A stretch of DNA of 64,000 nucleotides, taken from NCBI GenBank assembly GCA_021234155.1, contig JAJEKV010000023.1, positions 4,049,638-4,113,637 of the forward strand, read 5' to 3'. The translations under genes were made by a program, and so were the position numbers. This DNA comes from Isoetes taiwanensis. Taxonomy: Eukaryota > Streptophyta > Lycopodiopsida > Isoetales > Isoetaceae. The notes under the pieces are model-generated. The model saw nothing but the letters and a program-made list of their open reading frames with translations, was not told the DNA's origin and made no database searches. Positions 1 to 12,529 of the stretch are shown piece by piece (position 1 is the first letter of the stretch; each line of letters opens with the position of its first letter).

Positions 1-1859
1 GATGGCTGGGTCAATCTTGACCTTTTTTTATGTTTGGTTCAATTATAGGAAGTTTGTTATGATAGCGGGGTAACTTCAAAATTGTTCGACTCTGAAAGTT
101 GGATCGCATTCTTTACTTCTATGCTTGTTTTTGTTATAATTTGATTTTGTAGAGATACCATTTATTTGTCGCTAAAGTGTGAGTGTAATTTTTTGTGGTT
201 TTTGTCATTTGGGCAAAATGGCTTTTTTCCGACGAATAATAATATTATATGCAACAAAATAGATAATAACATTGGCAAATTGCCTAAAAAGTAAAATAAA
301 TGCAAACAAATAATATTAATAGATTGGGTACTCAATCAAGCTTACTATAATAGTGCCATAATATACTAATAGTAGATGAAACACAAATAACATTTATCCA
401 CTACAATAATACCCTAAGCTAGAATAACATCCGACGACGAATCTGGAAACATTGGTTGTATGTCAGTAGATCAGCCAAAAGGATCCCTCCCAAGCACCTT
501 AGTGTATATATGTAGAACAAGTGCTTGCAAGGAACAAATTGCTTTTGTTGCTCCAATGCATGAAATCCGGGACCGGTCTTGGTGGTTCACGTTTTATGCT
601 AACTTAATACACTTTACCTTCTCTTTGGATTGTGTAGTTGACATGCCTCCTTTGAATTAATTGCTTTCCTGCCACATCATGCGACCACCATATCTTTATT
701 TTGCTCAAAACTACCATCCCAAATTTGGTCAACTCGTTCCTTTTATTCACGTCTTCCATCCCTTGTCATGCGGACACTTTCGGAAACTTCATTCGTGATG
801 TTTCCCGAACCGCACTACCAAGCAGGTGAATGAATGGGTTGCATGTGAATCCCATCTAACCGGTATCCTTTGTTCACCAAGAACTCTATTTCATCCTCGT
901 CGGTTGCTTCCTCTTGCAACCGGCCATAGTTGTGGTCTTAGAGGTGGGTGCAAATGAGCCTTATCTGGGTACCATGTGCACTTCACATTATCTCGGACAA
1001 AACCAAACTAATTGTTCCCAGTGATCCCCCCCAATGTATCGATTCCATAGAAGCTAGGTGATGCAGTTGAAGACAATCCGTGTTAATTTTCTTATTACAT
1101 TTCCTTCCATTTTCAGATGTCATTCCACGACATTTTACTTGATCGCCAGCAGTTGTTCTTGATAAGCGCAAAAAGTGTTGTGAACATCTCTCCACCACGA
1201 TCAAGATGTAGCAAAGAAACAGATTCGACCACCGGATCGCCGAAGCAACTCTTGGAACATTATGTGCTTGCTTATCACGGGAGCGTCGTTCGAGAACCCC
1301 GTGTCAAGTTCCCATCATTTGAGACTGCTTTTTTGCTTCTTGGATATAGTTTGCCTCGAAAAAGAAATATATTGATGCATTGCCATTCATACGCAACAAT
1401 GGGCTAAAGGGCGTGGAGGAGACCTCTATGTACTTTCGACCAAAGGAAATCATAACAGGAAAGGAGGTTTATCTCGAATGGGAAATTCAGAATTGTCCTT
1501 GGTGGATTGATTTCCGCCGAGGCAAATTTCCGTGAAGAAGAAGGGGCGTTGTTTAAAGAGATGACCGATGGTAGGTTGTCGTGATTGATGTTGATATTGA
1601 TCTTTGGATGATGGTAATCTTGGCGTCAAAAAGCTTGCATTACCAAGATTCAAAAAAGAAGTTAAGAAGAACATTGTGAGTGAGACTACTTCCATGGATC
1701 ACGGGTTCTAGTGCGTGAGGAGACACAAATCTAGGAAAATAAGGATTGTGGTATCCAACAAGTTGAACGAAGGTATGCTAATGTTTCTCTGTCATTGATT
1801 TGTCTTGATGTTTTTTGGACATTGCTGCCACAATGAACTCTACTCAAGAGTCCATATTT
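1..1859. other. Unassigned AT-rich flank, possibly the 5' part of the methyltransferase element
   Basis: No gene is recognised. A plus-strand open stretch at 1117-1407 (96 codons) ends just before fragments that read YLEWEIQNCPWWIDF around 1470-1515. These lie in the same orientation as the methyltransferase remnant downstream and could be its degraded N-terminal part, but I cannot match them to a family. The first kilobase shows only AT-rich sequence with no coding signal I can support. Confidence 0.3.
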
Positions 1860-2676
1860 AAGTCCATTAGGAGAATTTGAAGGAAAGTGGCAATGGAAAA
1901 CCATACATACGGGGAGAAACAAAGTGGGCCCGAAATTGGGGGCCGATGTCAGATTATTGGACTTCCACAAAAAAAAAACCCACGATGGGTCACTTGGTAG
2001 TTCTGAATGGAACTTATGTAGCAAACAGTCATTGATGATGCTTTCACTATAGCCACACTTTGTGTTGATGATTCTGGATTTGTGGTATGCTTATGCGGTA
2101 TTAAGCAATTGAAGATTTTGGATGCTTTTTTTGCCGAAACACAATCTTGAAAGGCAACGCATGTACTTCATGGTGCAGAAAATCCATGTGAGGTAACTTT
2201 CGATGCCTTTGGAGTTTTGAGAATAGTTGTTACTATTTCATTGTCTACACGAGATTGGAGTTGATGTTGGGAAGATAAACTCAGTGGTGTATTCCATGAG
2301 GGAATTGAACCAAAACAACAATGTTCTTTTCAATGTGCTAGCTGAAAAAGATAGGTTGCCAGTGCATGATGCAAAACAATCAAGATATGGCTTGGAAAAA
2401 TCAACAAAAGTGATCGAATTTATACTTCATTCTTTTTGTGTGACGGGTGGCTTTGCATTGGACTTGTTTGCTGGTACTGGCTCTATGATGGAAGCATGCG
2501 CGTTAAAAGGTGTTCATTACTTTGAAACTGAGAAGGATGAAGTGTTGGTTCAGTCTGTGCTTGCTTTGCGGCGTTGTGGGGCTCCTTCTATTAATCTTGA
2601 CAAATCAGATGAGAGTGGAGATGAAGACGATATTGAGAATGTTCGGTTCGGGATGTGGGCCGAACCCTTGGACTAG
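1860..2676 (+). pseudogene. Beta-class N4/N6 DNA methyltransferase-like remnant (PF01555 type)
   Basis: The clearest part is an open frame at 2227-2676 containing LEKSTKVIEFILHSF, then GGFALDLFAGTGSMMEA, then a GVHYFETEKDE segment. This is the C-terminal half of beta-class amino-methyltransferases, in which the SAM-binding motif I (DLFAGTGS, FxGxG) follows the catalytic motif. Upstream, CVDDSGFVVCLCGIKQL (about 2058-2108) fits the strand after the catalytic motif. The expected DPPY-like motif seems degraded (LLDFHKKKTHDG near 1960-1995). The pieces lie in different frames, so at least two frameshifts separate them and this copy is unlikely to be active. Such enzymes transfer methyl groups to the amino group of adenine or cytosine in DNA. 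They are bacterial in origin, so a mobile-element passenger or old horizontal transfer is plausible. The MT-A70 family is less likely because its motif order differs. Confidence 0.65.
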
Positions 2677-2764
2677 TCCGAGTTTTTCGGGTTTCATACT
2701 TTGCTATTAAGCTTTTGATCTTTTTATGCATCGAAACATATTTACTAATACATCTAATTCTTAT

Positions 2765-2787
2765 GCGGCCGCGTTTAAACTACCGGT
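2765..2787. other. Adjacent NotI, PmeI and AgeI recognition sites
   Basis: GCGGCCGC (2765-2772) is followed without a gap by GTTTAAAC (2773-2780), and ACCGGT starts at 2782. Two 8-base rare-cutter sites in direct abutment resemble a cloning polylinker. The flanking sequence looks like ordinary plant DNA and no vector backbone is visible, so chance remains possible. Confidence 0.6.
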
Positions 2788-3720
2788 ATGCGTAAAGTGA
2801 AGCTCGATATATGTCCACGCATACATGATTCCTATACATTTGAAGGACAAAAAAGAAAAAAATGCAAATTTGTAGATGATGAGGCATAGCATAGAGTGCA
2901 TACTTTTGACTCTATATTTTGTTGTTTATGTTATTTCACTTCACGGTGTCTACCATTCCGCTTTGTCAAATTCGTTTCTTATGATAATAGAAGCTATAGG
3001 CATGCATTTGACACTAAATTCAACGGGTAAATACATTCTTGAAATGTCAAATTTCATGTTAAGATAAGGTAGCTAGTTTGGGGCTGTTTGTATGCTTGGT
3101 TTCAATTACAAGCGTGCAGATAAAATCTTATCTTAATCTAAAAAAGCCGAGTGCCCAAAAAAAAAGCCCATGAAAAATATTTCCCCCTAAAGTGTTGACT
3201 TTCAAATCATGCAAATGGGTCTAGTTATGAATGGTAAGAATGGATTTGGTGATCCTAAAATTGAGAGATTACTTGTGTTTTCCATAACCTGTACAAATGA
3301 AAATCCTACTATCATCTCGCTACATAAGCTACCTCCTCCCTTGCTAATAATAGAAAATTGTTTCATGAATGGTATGATAACGACGTTTAGTATTCAAAGG
3401 GTTATATACAATAGCTTGAAATTAGATCAATTGATTCCAATTTTGCTTCTAGCATTGACCATAATACTCATGCAAATCGATCGGAAAGAAAAAACTTGAA
3501 AATTGACACTCTTCAAATGACGTAATATCCAAGCTAAATGCATGGATATGGGCCACAACATGCAATGCCAAATTCTTTTCCGCAGCGGGTGCCTCAAGCT
3601 GAGTCCCTAAAACATCTAAGGTAGATGATAAGATTTAGTTATTGATTAGTGCTTTTGCATAAATACCATTGGTCTGTGCAAGAATCAATACCATCTAACT
3701 GGTTTCCATGCTTGTCTAAC

Positions 3721-3774
3721 GACTTGCTTTTTATGAATCGGATGTGGGAGAATTCAAAGAAGTTTCCACTGGAT
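3721..3774 (-). repeat. Short dispersed repeat, copy 1 (SHIRFIK segment)
   Basis: This stretch recurs with few differences at 6804-6854 in the same orientation. Read on the minus strand, both copies give SHIRFIK followed by S/A-rich residues, at the same distance from TTTGAATTC-like bases. It is probably a fragment of a repeat family with coding potential on the minus strand; the family is not recognised. Confidence 0.6.
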
Positions 3775-4989
3775 CTAGCTTCCCGCCACCGCCGTTCAGC
3801 TGAAAATGAAGATACGTAGAAAAGAGAATGGCATTTTGACAAATACAATAAAATTAGGGGTTTTTTAACAATTAGACAAAAATACAAGGGTATTTTTAGA
3901 AATTTCCCAATAATAAAACACTGCTAGTGCAATTGACATTGACAAGAAACACCGACCAACTACTTTACAGTAGCTTTTAGTTTGAATTGTAACTAATCAG
4001 AGAAGGAACAAAAAGAGGGACATGATTCCACCATTAATCACCACTCTGCAAATATGTTTCAATTGAACCATGATCAGTAACTCATCCATCTATAATGTCC
4101 CATAAATCTACACTTAATTGCTAAAAAACTTGCCATTACACTTCGAAGCTTAAAAGCAATAAAGACAAGATGGTGATAGTCGGTTTATGCAATGATGAGA
4201 GTTGCAGTTTTTCCTCCGTGAGTTTGTTGTGGAGTGTCGAGGTATCATTGTCTCTCTTTGGGGCAGTTCTTCTTCCTCCTCACTTGCTTTGTAACATTAC
4301 CATTCTTTCTTCAAAAAAAAAAAAAAAAGCAAGATAGCTTGAGAAAAACAAGATATGATTCGGAAAAGTTGTATGCCCATACATGTATGCAATCGAGAGG
4401 CCCCAGGTTTTCTAATTCCTAATGGCTACAAAAGAACATTAGTTTAAAGAACATAACCGAGATAGCAAGATATAGATATGGCATCCATGGCTTATTTTTG
4501 TAAAATGCACATAATTATAACAGACTAGAAGAAAATAATGCAGTTGGTAGCTTGCAGGACACATTTTCCTGAGCTACTACAAACACGTAGCTGAATAGAC
4601 ATAAGATTATTTTAGAAAGATGCTTCTATGAAGGGAGGCTTGAACTAACCTACACTTATGGCATTAATCCATGTGACTCTGAGTCACAGCTCCACTTCAT
4701 AATTGTTGTCAAGCAAATCTGCAAAAAGGAAGGATAAGATCCTACTATAATAGACTGGAAGTCAACCTTACAAAATAATTGTTATAATAAACCGAAGTCT
4801 TGCTCGGTTGCTACAAGATACAATTCAGAAAACAAGATATGCTTCACCCTCTCATAACCACATGATTTTGCTTAAACCTCAACATAAACCTCAAACGGCA
4901 TTTACTTTTGATCAACAAAAACTTTGCAAAAACAATAAAATGAACATTAACATAGATCAATCTTTCTTGTAGATCGGAAGAACACATAC

Positions 4990-6440
4990 ATCACCATAGA
5001 TCGGGTCTGCGATCACATTTACGCAACTCTTTAGATTATATAATGCCCATATTGGCCACACCTAGAACACCGTGTGTGGCCGTATTTCTTTGAAGCGGTC
5101 CTCAAGACGGATCGCGTTTTTCTTTGGCCGACCAGGTGGTTTTACGTGTAGTGGAGGTTTCAGATTGGTCTCCCCGTCCTCTCGCATCCTCAAAGGGGAA
5201 AAGCGCACCTTCATATGAATCACGCCATGCTCGGGTAATACCGGGATGTGCATAACTTTGTGGGCGTTTCTTCAGCCATAAAATTGCTCCCACAAAGATG
5301 AGTGCATGGGATTCCTCTATGTTGCCAAGCATAACAAGTACATGTATGGTGCACTAGATCAACTATTCGTCCTGCTCGTATTTTACCTCAAAACACAATT
5401 CCATCCGATGGTAAAATTTATATCTTGCCTTGCACGATTAGTCGATTACATTATGCACTTCTCTTCTTGGTACCAAAGTAAATGGTGCACTCGACTTTGC
5501 AGATTGCCATGCTTGCTTAACCAAGACCACTATATGTGAAACCTCTCCATCAATGCTGTCTAATATCAATGAGTATAGCAATTATAGGCTTCTCCCTTGC
5601 AATTCAAAAGACTTCAATATGAGAAATGACAAAGACTATATTTGGTGGTGTGGTTTCTAATAATATTCTTTGCATTATTCAAATTCCTCATCTTAATTTG
5701 CTCTTCATATTGAGGGGGTATGTGTTTTCCCCTCGGAAGTGTGCAAAACTCAGCTATGTTGCATTTTTTCTTCAAAACCAATGCAAGCGGTATGCATTTG
5801 GAAAGCAAAAACATCATAAAGGGCCTCTTACTTACCTTTGTCTCTATCTGATGGAAATGTTTACTTGAGTCCACGCAAGCTATTACGTAAATCTTTGCGA
5901 AACCATACCCAATTCTCTGTGTTTTCATTATGAATGACCCACGAAGATGATAGGGAAAAGACACATGTGGCATCAATACACCCTTAGCACAAATGAGATG
6001 ACCTAGGTATTTCCCAGTTAAGAAAGTGCCATATAATCCCACAAAAGGCCTACAACTCAAAAAACCAGTCAAACATGCTCGAGTAGGCAAAAGAATAACC
6101 TATAAAAATGTCCATTGCTCTCCTCAAGAGCAACTCTACTTCTGGATTGCTTTTTATAAACTACATTGAAGGCTTGTAATTTTTCACACCTCTTACGTAG
6201 TCTCCATTAATGATGCCTGCTTCTTCCTTTGCATTGTAAGCAAGCCCATTGTAGGTTGCGATAGCGCCCGACTTCTCTCACGAAGTCATCCTATCAACTC
6301 GGATTTGGCTTATAATGAGGATGTTCTCACGAACTTTTCACGGTATTTCTTGCCGATAACTAGCTTATGCTTCTTTATTTGCTCAAAGCGCACTCCTCTT
6401 GAACGAATCATACATCTTGAGCCTTCACCCAATCAAAGAA
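4990..6440 (-). pseudogene. MULE (Mutator-like) transposase pseudogene
   Basis: The minus-strand reading CRPFVGLYGTFLTGKYLGH (about 5995-6052) matches the hallmark of the MULE DDE core, where the first catalytic aspartate normally lies in G(L/I)DGT. Here the codon at 6031-6033 encodes tyrosine. Downstream fragments include YACVDSSKHFHQI-like sequence (about 5860-5900) and the C-terminal tail: SYEGALFPFEDA (about 5200), then PPGRPKK (about 5115-5140), then a zinc knuckle CSRCGQYGH (about 5040-5070). PPGRPKK plus CxxCGxxGH is the usual MURA/MULE C-terminus. The parts are spread over several frames with stops between them, and the catalytic aspartate is lost, so it is a dead copy. Terminal inverted repeats were not found by eye. 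Confidence 0.75.
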
Positions 6441-6454
6441 ACTGCAAATAAATT

Positions 6455-8400
6455 ACCATATGCAATTCTCATCTTTGCATTTGACCTAAACCGTGATCTA
6501 TCAGATTTAATAACTTTGAATTCGATTGTGCGATGCAATGGCATCTGTCCAGAACTGCATTCTTGACCTCTATCAATGAATCAAATATTGTTCCTTTAAC
6601 TAGCTCCATATTGATAACCTTGTAAAAATCTTTTTTAATATGGAAAAGAAAAGAAAAAAAAAAACAACGATAAAAGACATGTGCAGAAGTTAATTTAAAG
6701 CGATTACTATCTAAATTCCCTTTCTCCAAAGTGTTTATCAACGATGAAAGAATACAGAAATAAAAAAAGCATGCAAAACCAAACTTACACCTTGTGAAGA
6801 ATCGACTTGCTTTTATGAATCGGATGTGGGAATTCAAAAGAAGTTTCCTTTGGATATCCCCTTAAAAACTTTATAGGCGAATGCAGTTGGGATACTAGCC
6901 TATAAAGGAAGGAGGAAAAAACTCAGGTTATGTAAAGAAGGTTTTGGATATAGAAAATTCCAGCAGGATATCATACATTGTTTTTGGGAAGAAAACCTTG
7001 CAAGTCCGTTTTGCTTCTTTCCTTGCTACCGTGAAGCATCAACAACATGGCGGGATGTACAAAAACAGGTGATTTATTCTTTATTGATGCTGGCAATCAC
7101 TTTTCTTCTATATAAGTATCAAGGATGCGAATATAATCCCGACAATGCGGCATTGACTGCTAGGGTACATGATACTGCTTGGGAGGTATAGGGCTCTTTG
7201 GTTGCTCGGTTCTCTGGTTTATGCGAGCTAGGGATTAAAATTGTTTCAAATCTTGCTATGCTTGGAACTTTTATAGCTCAAGTCTTGATATGCTTGTAGC
7301 TCTTTAGACCAATTTCTGATATGCTGAGTCAAACTCAAGTACTAATAAACTTGAGGGCGGTTGGAGGATACTTAAAACGCGTTTTGTTTATCTTTATTAC
7401 AGGGCTTAAAAATGGTTGCATAAGCTTTCAAGAAAAAAAGGTTATTATTACATTACTTGTACTTTCTCATCGATTATTGATGTAGGGAAATTTGTTTGAG
7501 CATATCATTTATCCGTATGAGGGCTTCTTTGTGCTTATTCTTCCTATCGATTTTGGAAGATCAAATCTTTGTAACATCTTCTATATTAATAGAAACCACC
7601 TTTGCCTTCCAAAAAGGGAGGGGAGGCAAAGTTGCCTGTTCACATAAACTATAAAAAGGTTATGCATGAACAATTGCAAGTGCATATGCAATTGCAAGTA
7701 CCGATGCCTGAAGAATGTTTAGAGCATTCCGGCCGACACAAGTTATCTTGACATGGAATTGTATGAGCAAAACTCATTTTATAAGTCGAAATAGGACCGA
7801 GGATGCCTGGGATATATGTTGCTTTGTTGAGTTGAAATTTATTGTGCTTTGCATGTTTGAGTCACTAATAGTGAAATTTTGATTGCATAATGTCAAAAAA
7901 AAGAGAACAAGTGAAGACTACGGCTTTGCATCATGTCATTACCTGCTCTATAAACTTGGTGAACGAATGCATTACTATTTTCCGATTTGCATTCGGACCA
8001 AAATTGTTGCTAATATGAGCTCCTTTCATGCATACAACCTATTTTTTCAAACGATTTTGACTCAAAGGAGACAACCACATCACAACTTGTGGAAGTACAT
8101 GACATTATTCAAGATGCATTGCCTTGAAAATAATGCATTTCAAAGGTGAGAATTCCCAAACAAAAGCACACTTGAAGTTGTGACAACATAAGAACTAGTA
8201 ATTAACCTCTATAAAATCAAAGTAGTTTCAATTACATGTTTTACCCTCCTATTATTATTATTATTCAATCTTCAGCCAAAAATTCATTCGGCATTGCTTG
8301 TTCGAATGTCCCTCGTGCTTCTTATTTTCACTTGTTATATGCTTGTTATATGCCCAACAACAAGCTTTGTATTCTATTGGTTATCAATGTTATAAATGTA
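6455..8400. other. Unassigned intergenic sequence
   Basis: No gene is recognised. An open minus-strand frame at 6469-6837 overlaps the short repeat and carries hydrophobic low-complexity residues; it has no motif. An 88-codon plus-strand frame at 7883-8149 is likewise unrecognised. A short (ATT)n run lies near 8253-8264. Confidence 0.5.
6804..6854 (-). repeat. Short dispersed repeat, copy 2 (SHIRFIK segment)
   Basis: Second copy of the 3721-3774 repeat. Its minus-strand reading begins MNSHIRFIKASRF, compared with EFSHIRFIKSKSL in copy 1. The two copies flank the MULE pseudogene at 4990-6440 in direct orientation, about 3.1 kb apart. Confidence 0.6.
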
Positions 8401-8770
8401 TAAGAATAGAATAGAACAGAATAGATTTTTTATCGTCCACGGAGACTTTAAGTGGAAACATTCAGACAAGGGGGATTCACTCACGTATAAAAGGGATATG
8501 CCGTCTGCATGCATGGGGCCAAAACCCCCCCTGTATATGGATTTTTAAAAGTAGATTTTGACCCTTTCCGAATAAAATCATGCACATGGTTTATATGTAC
8601 AAGAAATTTATCCTGGCGGCCTTGTTTTGTTCGATTTGATATAAAGATACTTGTAAGAAATGTCAAATTATCATGGACGACGTCCAAATTACCTTATTCA
8701 CACGTGTTGACATCCTTAACAATAGCAAGGCATCCAATTCCTTCTGAGGCAGGGCTTCGTCTCTAAATCC
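8400..8770 (-). repeat. 3' end of a LINE (or LINE-tailed SINE) with pentanucleotide tail
   Basis: Read on the minus strand, the element ends in GTGGACGATAAAAAA followed by a degenerate (TTCTA)n run (plus-strand 8400-8430). The same terminus occurs at 50263-50300 (minus) and 22268-22303 (plus). At 50 kb it closes an element with reverse transcriptase motifs, so this 8.4 kb copy is probably a heavily 5'-truncated member. The upstream limit is a guess. Confidence 0.55.
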
Positions 8771-10937
8771 TGGGAATTTGTGTTCATTGTTGCCGGTTAC
8801 AATATATGTTTCCTATTTCTTGGACAAATAATGATACTCCTCCTTTGTTCTCTCATCCCAAATCTAAGCTACTTGTTGTAGTATTATGGAGGATGCTTCT
8901 AGACATATTATATTTTTTTTTGCTATGTTTTGTTGTTACCTATGTGCAGCAGGTGTGTGGTTTGGTGGAAACAATGATATGCAACAAGTTTGGTGTAATT
9001 GTTTCTTGCTTTAGTCAGATTAATTGTATTTCCTTTTAATTGAGGCTAACCATTATATGCATGGAGTAGTTCATATAATGTATACATATGCAGGGGGTGT
9101 TTTTTCAAGAAATATCTTGTGGTTAAGGTCACACTTCTTTTCATATAGCTTTGAACTCTGAAATGTTGCTTATTGATGTGGTGTCCCCAAATGAATCAAA
9201 TTAGAAACCACAAAATGGAATGGAGAAGTAGATGAGGATGAGAACCCACCTCTTAACCAATATGTCGAAACATGCTTATTGTTATATTATTATTCCCAAA
9301 GATGATATTGTTATATTATTATTCTCACAGATGATATGATGAAATTGCTCTGTGATATATGCTCTTCTTAAAATCTAAAGATCCACATATTTCTGTTAGG
9401 CCAGCCCAAACACTGTATTTTATATTTTTGTGTACATCATCACAGAGAACTTTTATGCCTCCATTTAATTTTCATGTTCCATTTGAACTTGGGGCTGCAC
9501 CTGCTTTTGCTGATCCATTTGAGTTGGGAACGGTTTTAGTTAATGAAGGAAAGCCTTTCACAAGTGCTCCAGCTAAAGCAGGAGTTGATGGATACTCAAA
9601 ATGGAAGCAAAAATGTCCAAGTCTACATTTTAAATCTTTTAACTGTGACTATACAGCAGCCTGCATAGAAGTGAAGTGGAGTTCCATTGAGCTGAATGAA
9701 TGAAAATACAATGACCCACAGGAGTACCCACAATGAGGCCCCAACATGAGTAAATATGAGTGAAAAAATCCAACAATGACCTCAGCCATATAACTAGGCT
9801 CAAAACATATAACTAGGCCCACGACCCACAAAGTTTCAACCGAAAACCGCATCAAACCCCGTCCAAGTCCGGGTTGACTAGACCAAACACACACCTTGGC
9901 CTCCAACCCTCAAATATCGACTCCCAACCCCATCCCAACAAGAAGGGGAGAAGTGAAATCAGAATCGCAACCACCTCGGAACGGCTGAAAATAGGCTACC
10001 ACCTCGTGTGTCAAAAAAAGAGGATTGCGCCAACGCAAAACACAAAACATCTGTATGGTTAACGTGAAAGGTTAGGGAGCCCTGGCCAAGCATGTATCAT
10101 GCTCGAAAGGCAAGGCAGAGCACAAGGATCTGACGAGAAAAAATAGCGAATAGAGAAATATAAAGAATCCTCGGGCGACATTTTATGCGAGATAGAGAAT
10201 ATAGGTACACTAGGCCCCACCGGGGGCCTTCCAAGGCCCTCCTCGAAGCCACAAAGCTACACCGGGAAGAGAAGATAGGCACATCCAATAGAAGAACCCT
10301 TTGAGCCTACCCAAAGCGACAAGTGCTTCGATTTAGAGAGAGAGAGTAAAAGCACAAACTAATGGGAAACAACACGAGAAAACCTAACGAGAAAAAGAGA
10401 GCAAGAGAAGACATACACAAGAGAGAATATACATAAGAATATACAAAGCGGATCGAAGTCATCAAGAATTCTTTGAAGCTACATTGCTGTGGGGATAGAG
10501 AGAAACACATATAGAGATATCTAGAGACATATAGAGATACACCAGGTCTAACCGCAAAAATATCCTCAAGAGAGAATATACACAAGAATATACACAAGAA
10601 ATATACACAAGGACTGCATCAACAAGTTTACTATAAGAATTAAAACAGCAATGTCGTCCCTCGCAACTATTAAACATAGAGTTTTTCAAAATAAAGACCT
10701 GCATATCCTCTGGAAGCACCCCAATAACTGAGATGGCATAACAACCTGGAACAAACTTGCCTACAATGGACACAAAGAAGTTACTCATTCGTAGTCCTTT
10801 GCAACAAATAAGGAGCACTATTATTATTAGCATAAAGAAAGCTTTCAGTTTCACCATGAAAAATATGAATATAGATAATAATACATATTTAAATAAATTT
10901 GAGCACTAGTTTCGTTTTACCACATGCTGCTCTTGTC
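8771..10937. other. Unassigned intergenic sequence with short tandem motifs
   Basis: A 114-codon open frame at 9359-9703 (plus) contains FELGAAPAFADPFELGT, an internal repeat of PFELG, but I cannot assign it. Around 10420-10450 and 10570-10612 the unit AGAATATACACA recurs several times, and 10495-10535 repeats ATATAGAGA. No RNA gene or conserved domain is seen. Confidence 0.45.
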
Positions 10938-11339
10938 TCAATTTTTTTTTTTTTTCGAAAGCCAAAAGTTTATTAATCAGAGAAAAAGTACAAAATTTAC
11001 ATGTCTTATCTAACTGTGTAAGCACAAAAAGATGCCACAGGAGCACGAGCCTGGAGCACAATGTACTTACTCCAGAATAGGAGACTAATGATAAGAATCA
11101 ATTCGAATATATTTAATCCAGATGCATTCCATCAGTTCTGATTCAAGGGAGGAACACTCGTAGGCTGTCAATATCTTTTTCTGGGCCACCGTAATAACAC
11201 TGTGTGCAGATGGATAAATGCCCCGAAGATGTGGTGTCTGCGACGCTCCCATATCGACCATAGCGATACCGGAATCAAGATGAAATGCCCTTTGTTTGGA
11301 AATGGAGGCCATGCGTTGGGATAGGACGCCAAAAGGATG

Positions 11340-11470
11340 CATCAGCAGTCCGGTGTATTGTTAAACAAACCTTGTAGCCAGGGACCACGCTGGTTGAACC
11401 TCGGACAATCAAAGAGACAATGCTCAAGAGTCTCAACGTGGCATCTGCCGAGATATCAGGATCATAGCGA
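11340..11470 (-). pseudogene. zf-RVT domain remnant of the L1-type LINE
   Basis: The minus-strand frame reads YLGRCHVETLEHCLFDCP followed by RFNQRGPWLQGLFN. The spacing CH-x6-C-x3-C (CHVETLEHCLFDC) is the zinc-binding motif found after reverse transcriptase in plant LINEs (zf-RVT family). It is in a different frame from neighbouring fragments of the same element, showing frameshift decay. Confidence 0.75.
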
Positions 11471-12529
11471 TTCGAAGGCATTAACCCGAGCACACGTGGA
11501 TAACACACCACCACAAAGACCTGAAGACTTTAGGGTGGGAGCAACCTATCCCAAAGCCATCGCCATATGCTGACGACAAAGTGGAACGTGGAACTTTGTA
11601 GGTGCCACCCGGCTCGCAATCGAGGGTTGAAGATTGCTTTAAAAAAGGCGATATAATCGATCCGATAAAATTGCTTGCCTTGTGAATACTTTCTCAGCAG
11701 TCCATGGCACCCTTTTCAAAGAATACCAACTTGCACTATAAGAGGCAAATTTTCTGCTGACCTTCTCCCATAGAGACGATCCCCAACGAGAGCATGAACT
11801 TGCCTAAAATTAAGGCAAGACGTTGGCGACCCGCCTCATACCATGCTTTCTAGAGACAACACACGGCAGAACCCATCGTCTCATTGTAAGGGGATGAACT
11901 TGAGGGCTGCCAATGGAGGTCTTTGAGGGGTCGGAGGAACACCCACCACCATGGAGTTCTCAATAGTAACCATGGAGTCTCCACCATGGACTCCCATGCA
12001 CTCCATAGTAAACATGGATGCCAATCTGGAGATCTAAACAATTTGATGGCATGTCCATGCTAAGTAATTTCTATCAGGATGTCGTGAACATATCGGAGGG
12101 CATTATCCAATGTCCACACAAAAACTCCCTCGCACCCTACAAAAATTTTGAAGCCCGGTGAAAAAGTATCTAAAAAGCATTTTGGCAAAGAAGAAGATTC
12201 TCATCATTAAGCGACTAGGAAGAGGAACGATTGCAAATGCTGCATATTGATTGCAAACCTCTTGTATAAGGCCTCCATTGCAAGACCATGAAGAAGTCCC
12301 TCGTCAAGGTAATGGTGAATAAACAGTAACAAAGCCTTCCGCAACAATTCGTGAAAAGTAATGGTGCTAAAAGGTGCATCCCAATACCACAGCCCAAAGA
12401 GTGAAAAGGCATGTGATGACTCACCATGGAACCAGGCAGCGATGCGGAGAGATATGCACTTCGCTGCTCTCGATGAATTGGTTCCCTCAATCCGCTCTTA
12501 GCATACATCCGCGCAAAATTCGGTCAAAT

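Larger units (their letters stand above)
2700..4989. other. Unassigned intergenic sequence
   Basis: AT-rich DNA with several short open frames (for example 2876-3067 and 3209-3499, plus strand) that lack recognisable motifs and look like chance. It contains the short dispersed repeat at 3721-3774 and a poly-A run near 4312-4328. I see no promoter, RNA gene or conserved coding segment. Confidence 0.5.

Noticed and set aside
4973-4990. AGATCGGAAGAACACA resembles the start of an Illumina adapter
   Set aside because: It has a mismatch in the diagnostic part, the following bases diverge, and it lies in continuous sequence next to the MULE tail, so chance is more likely.
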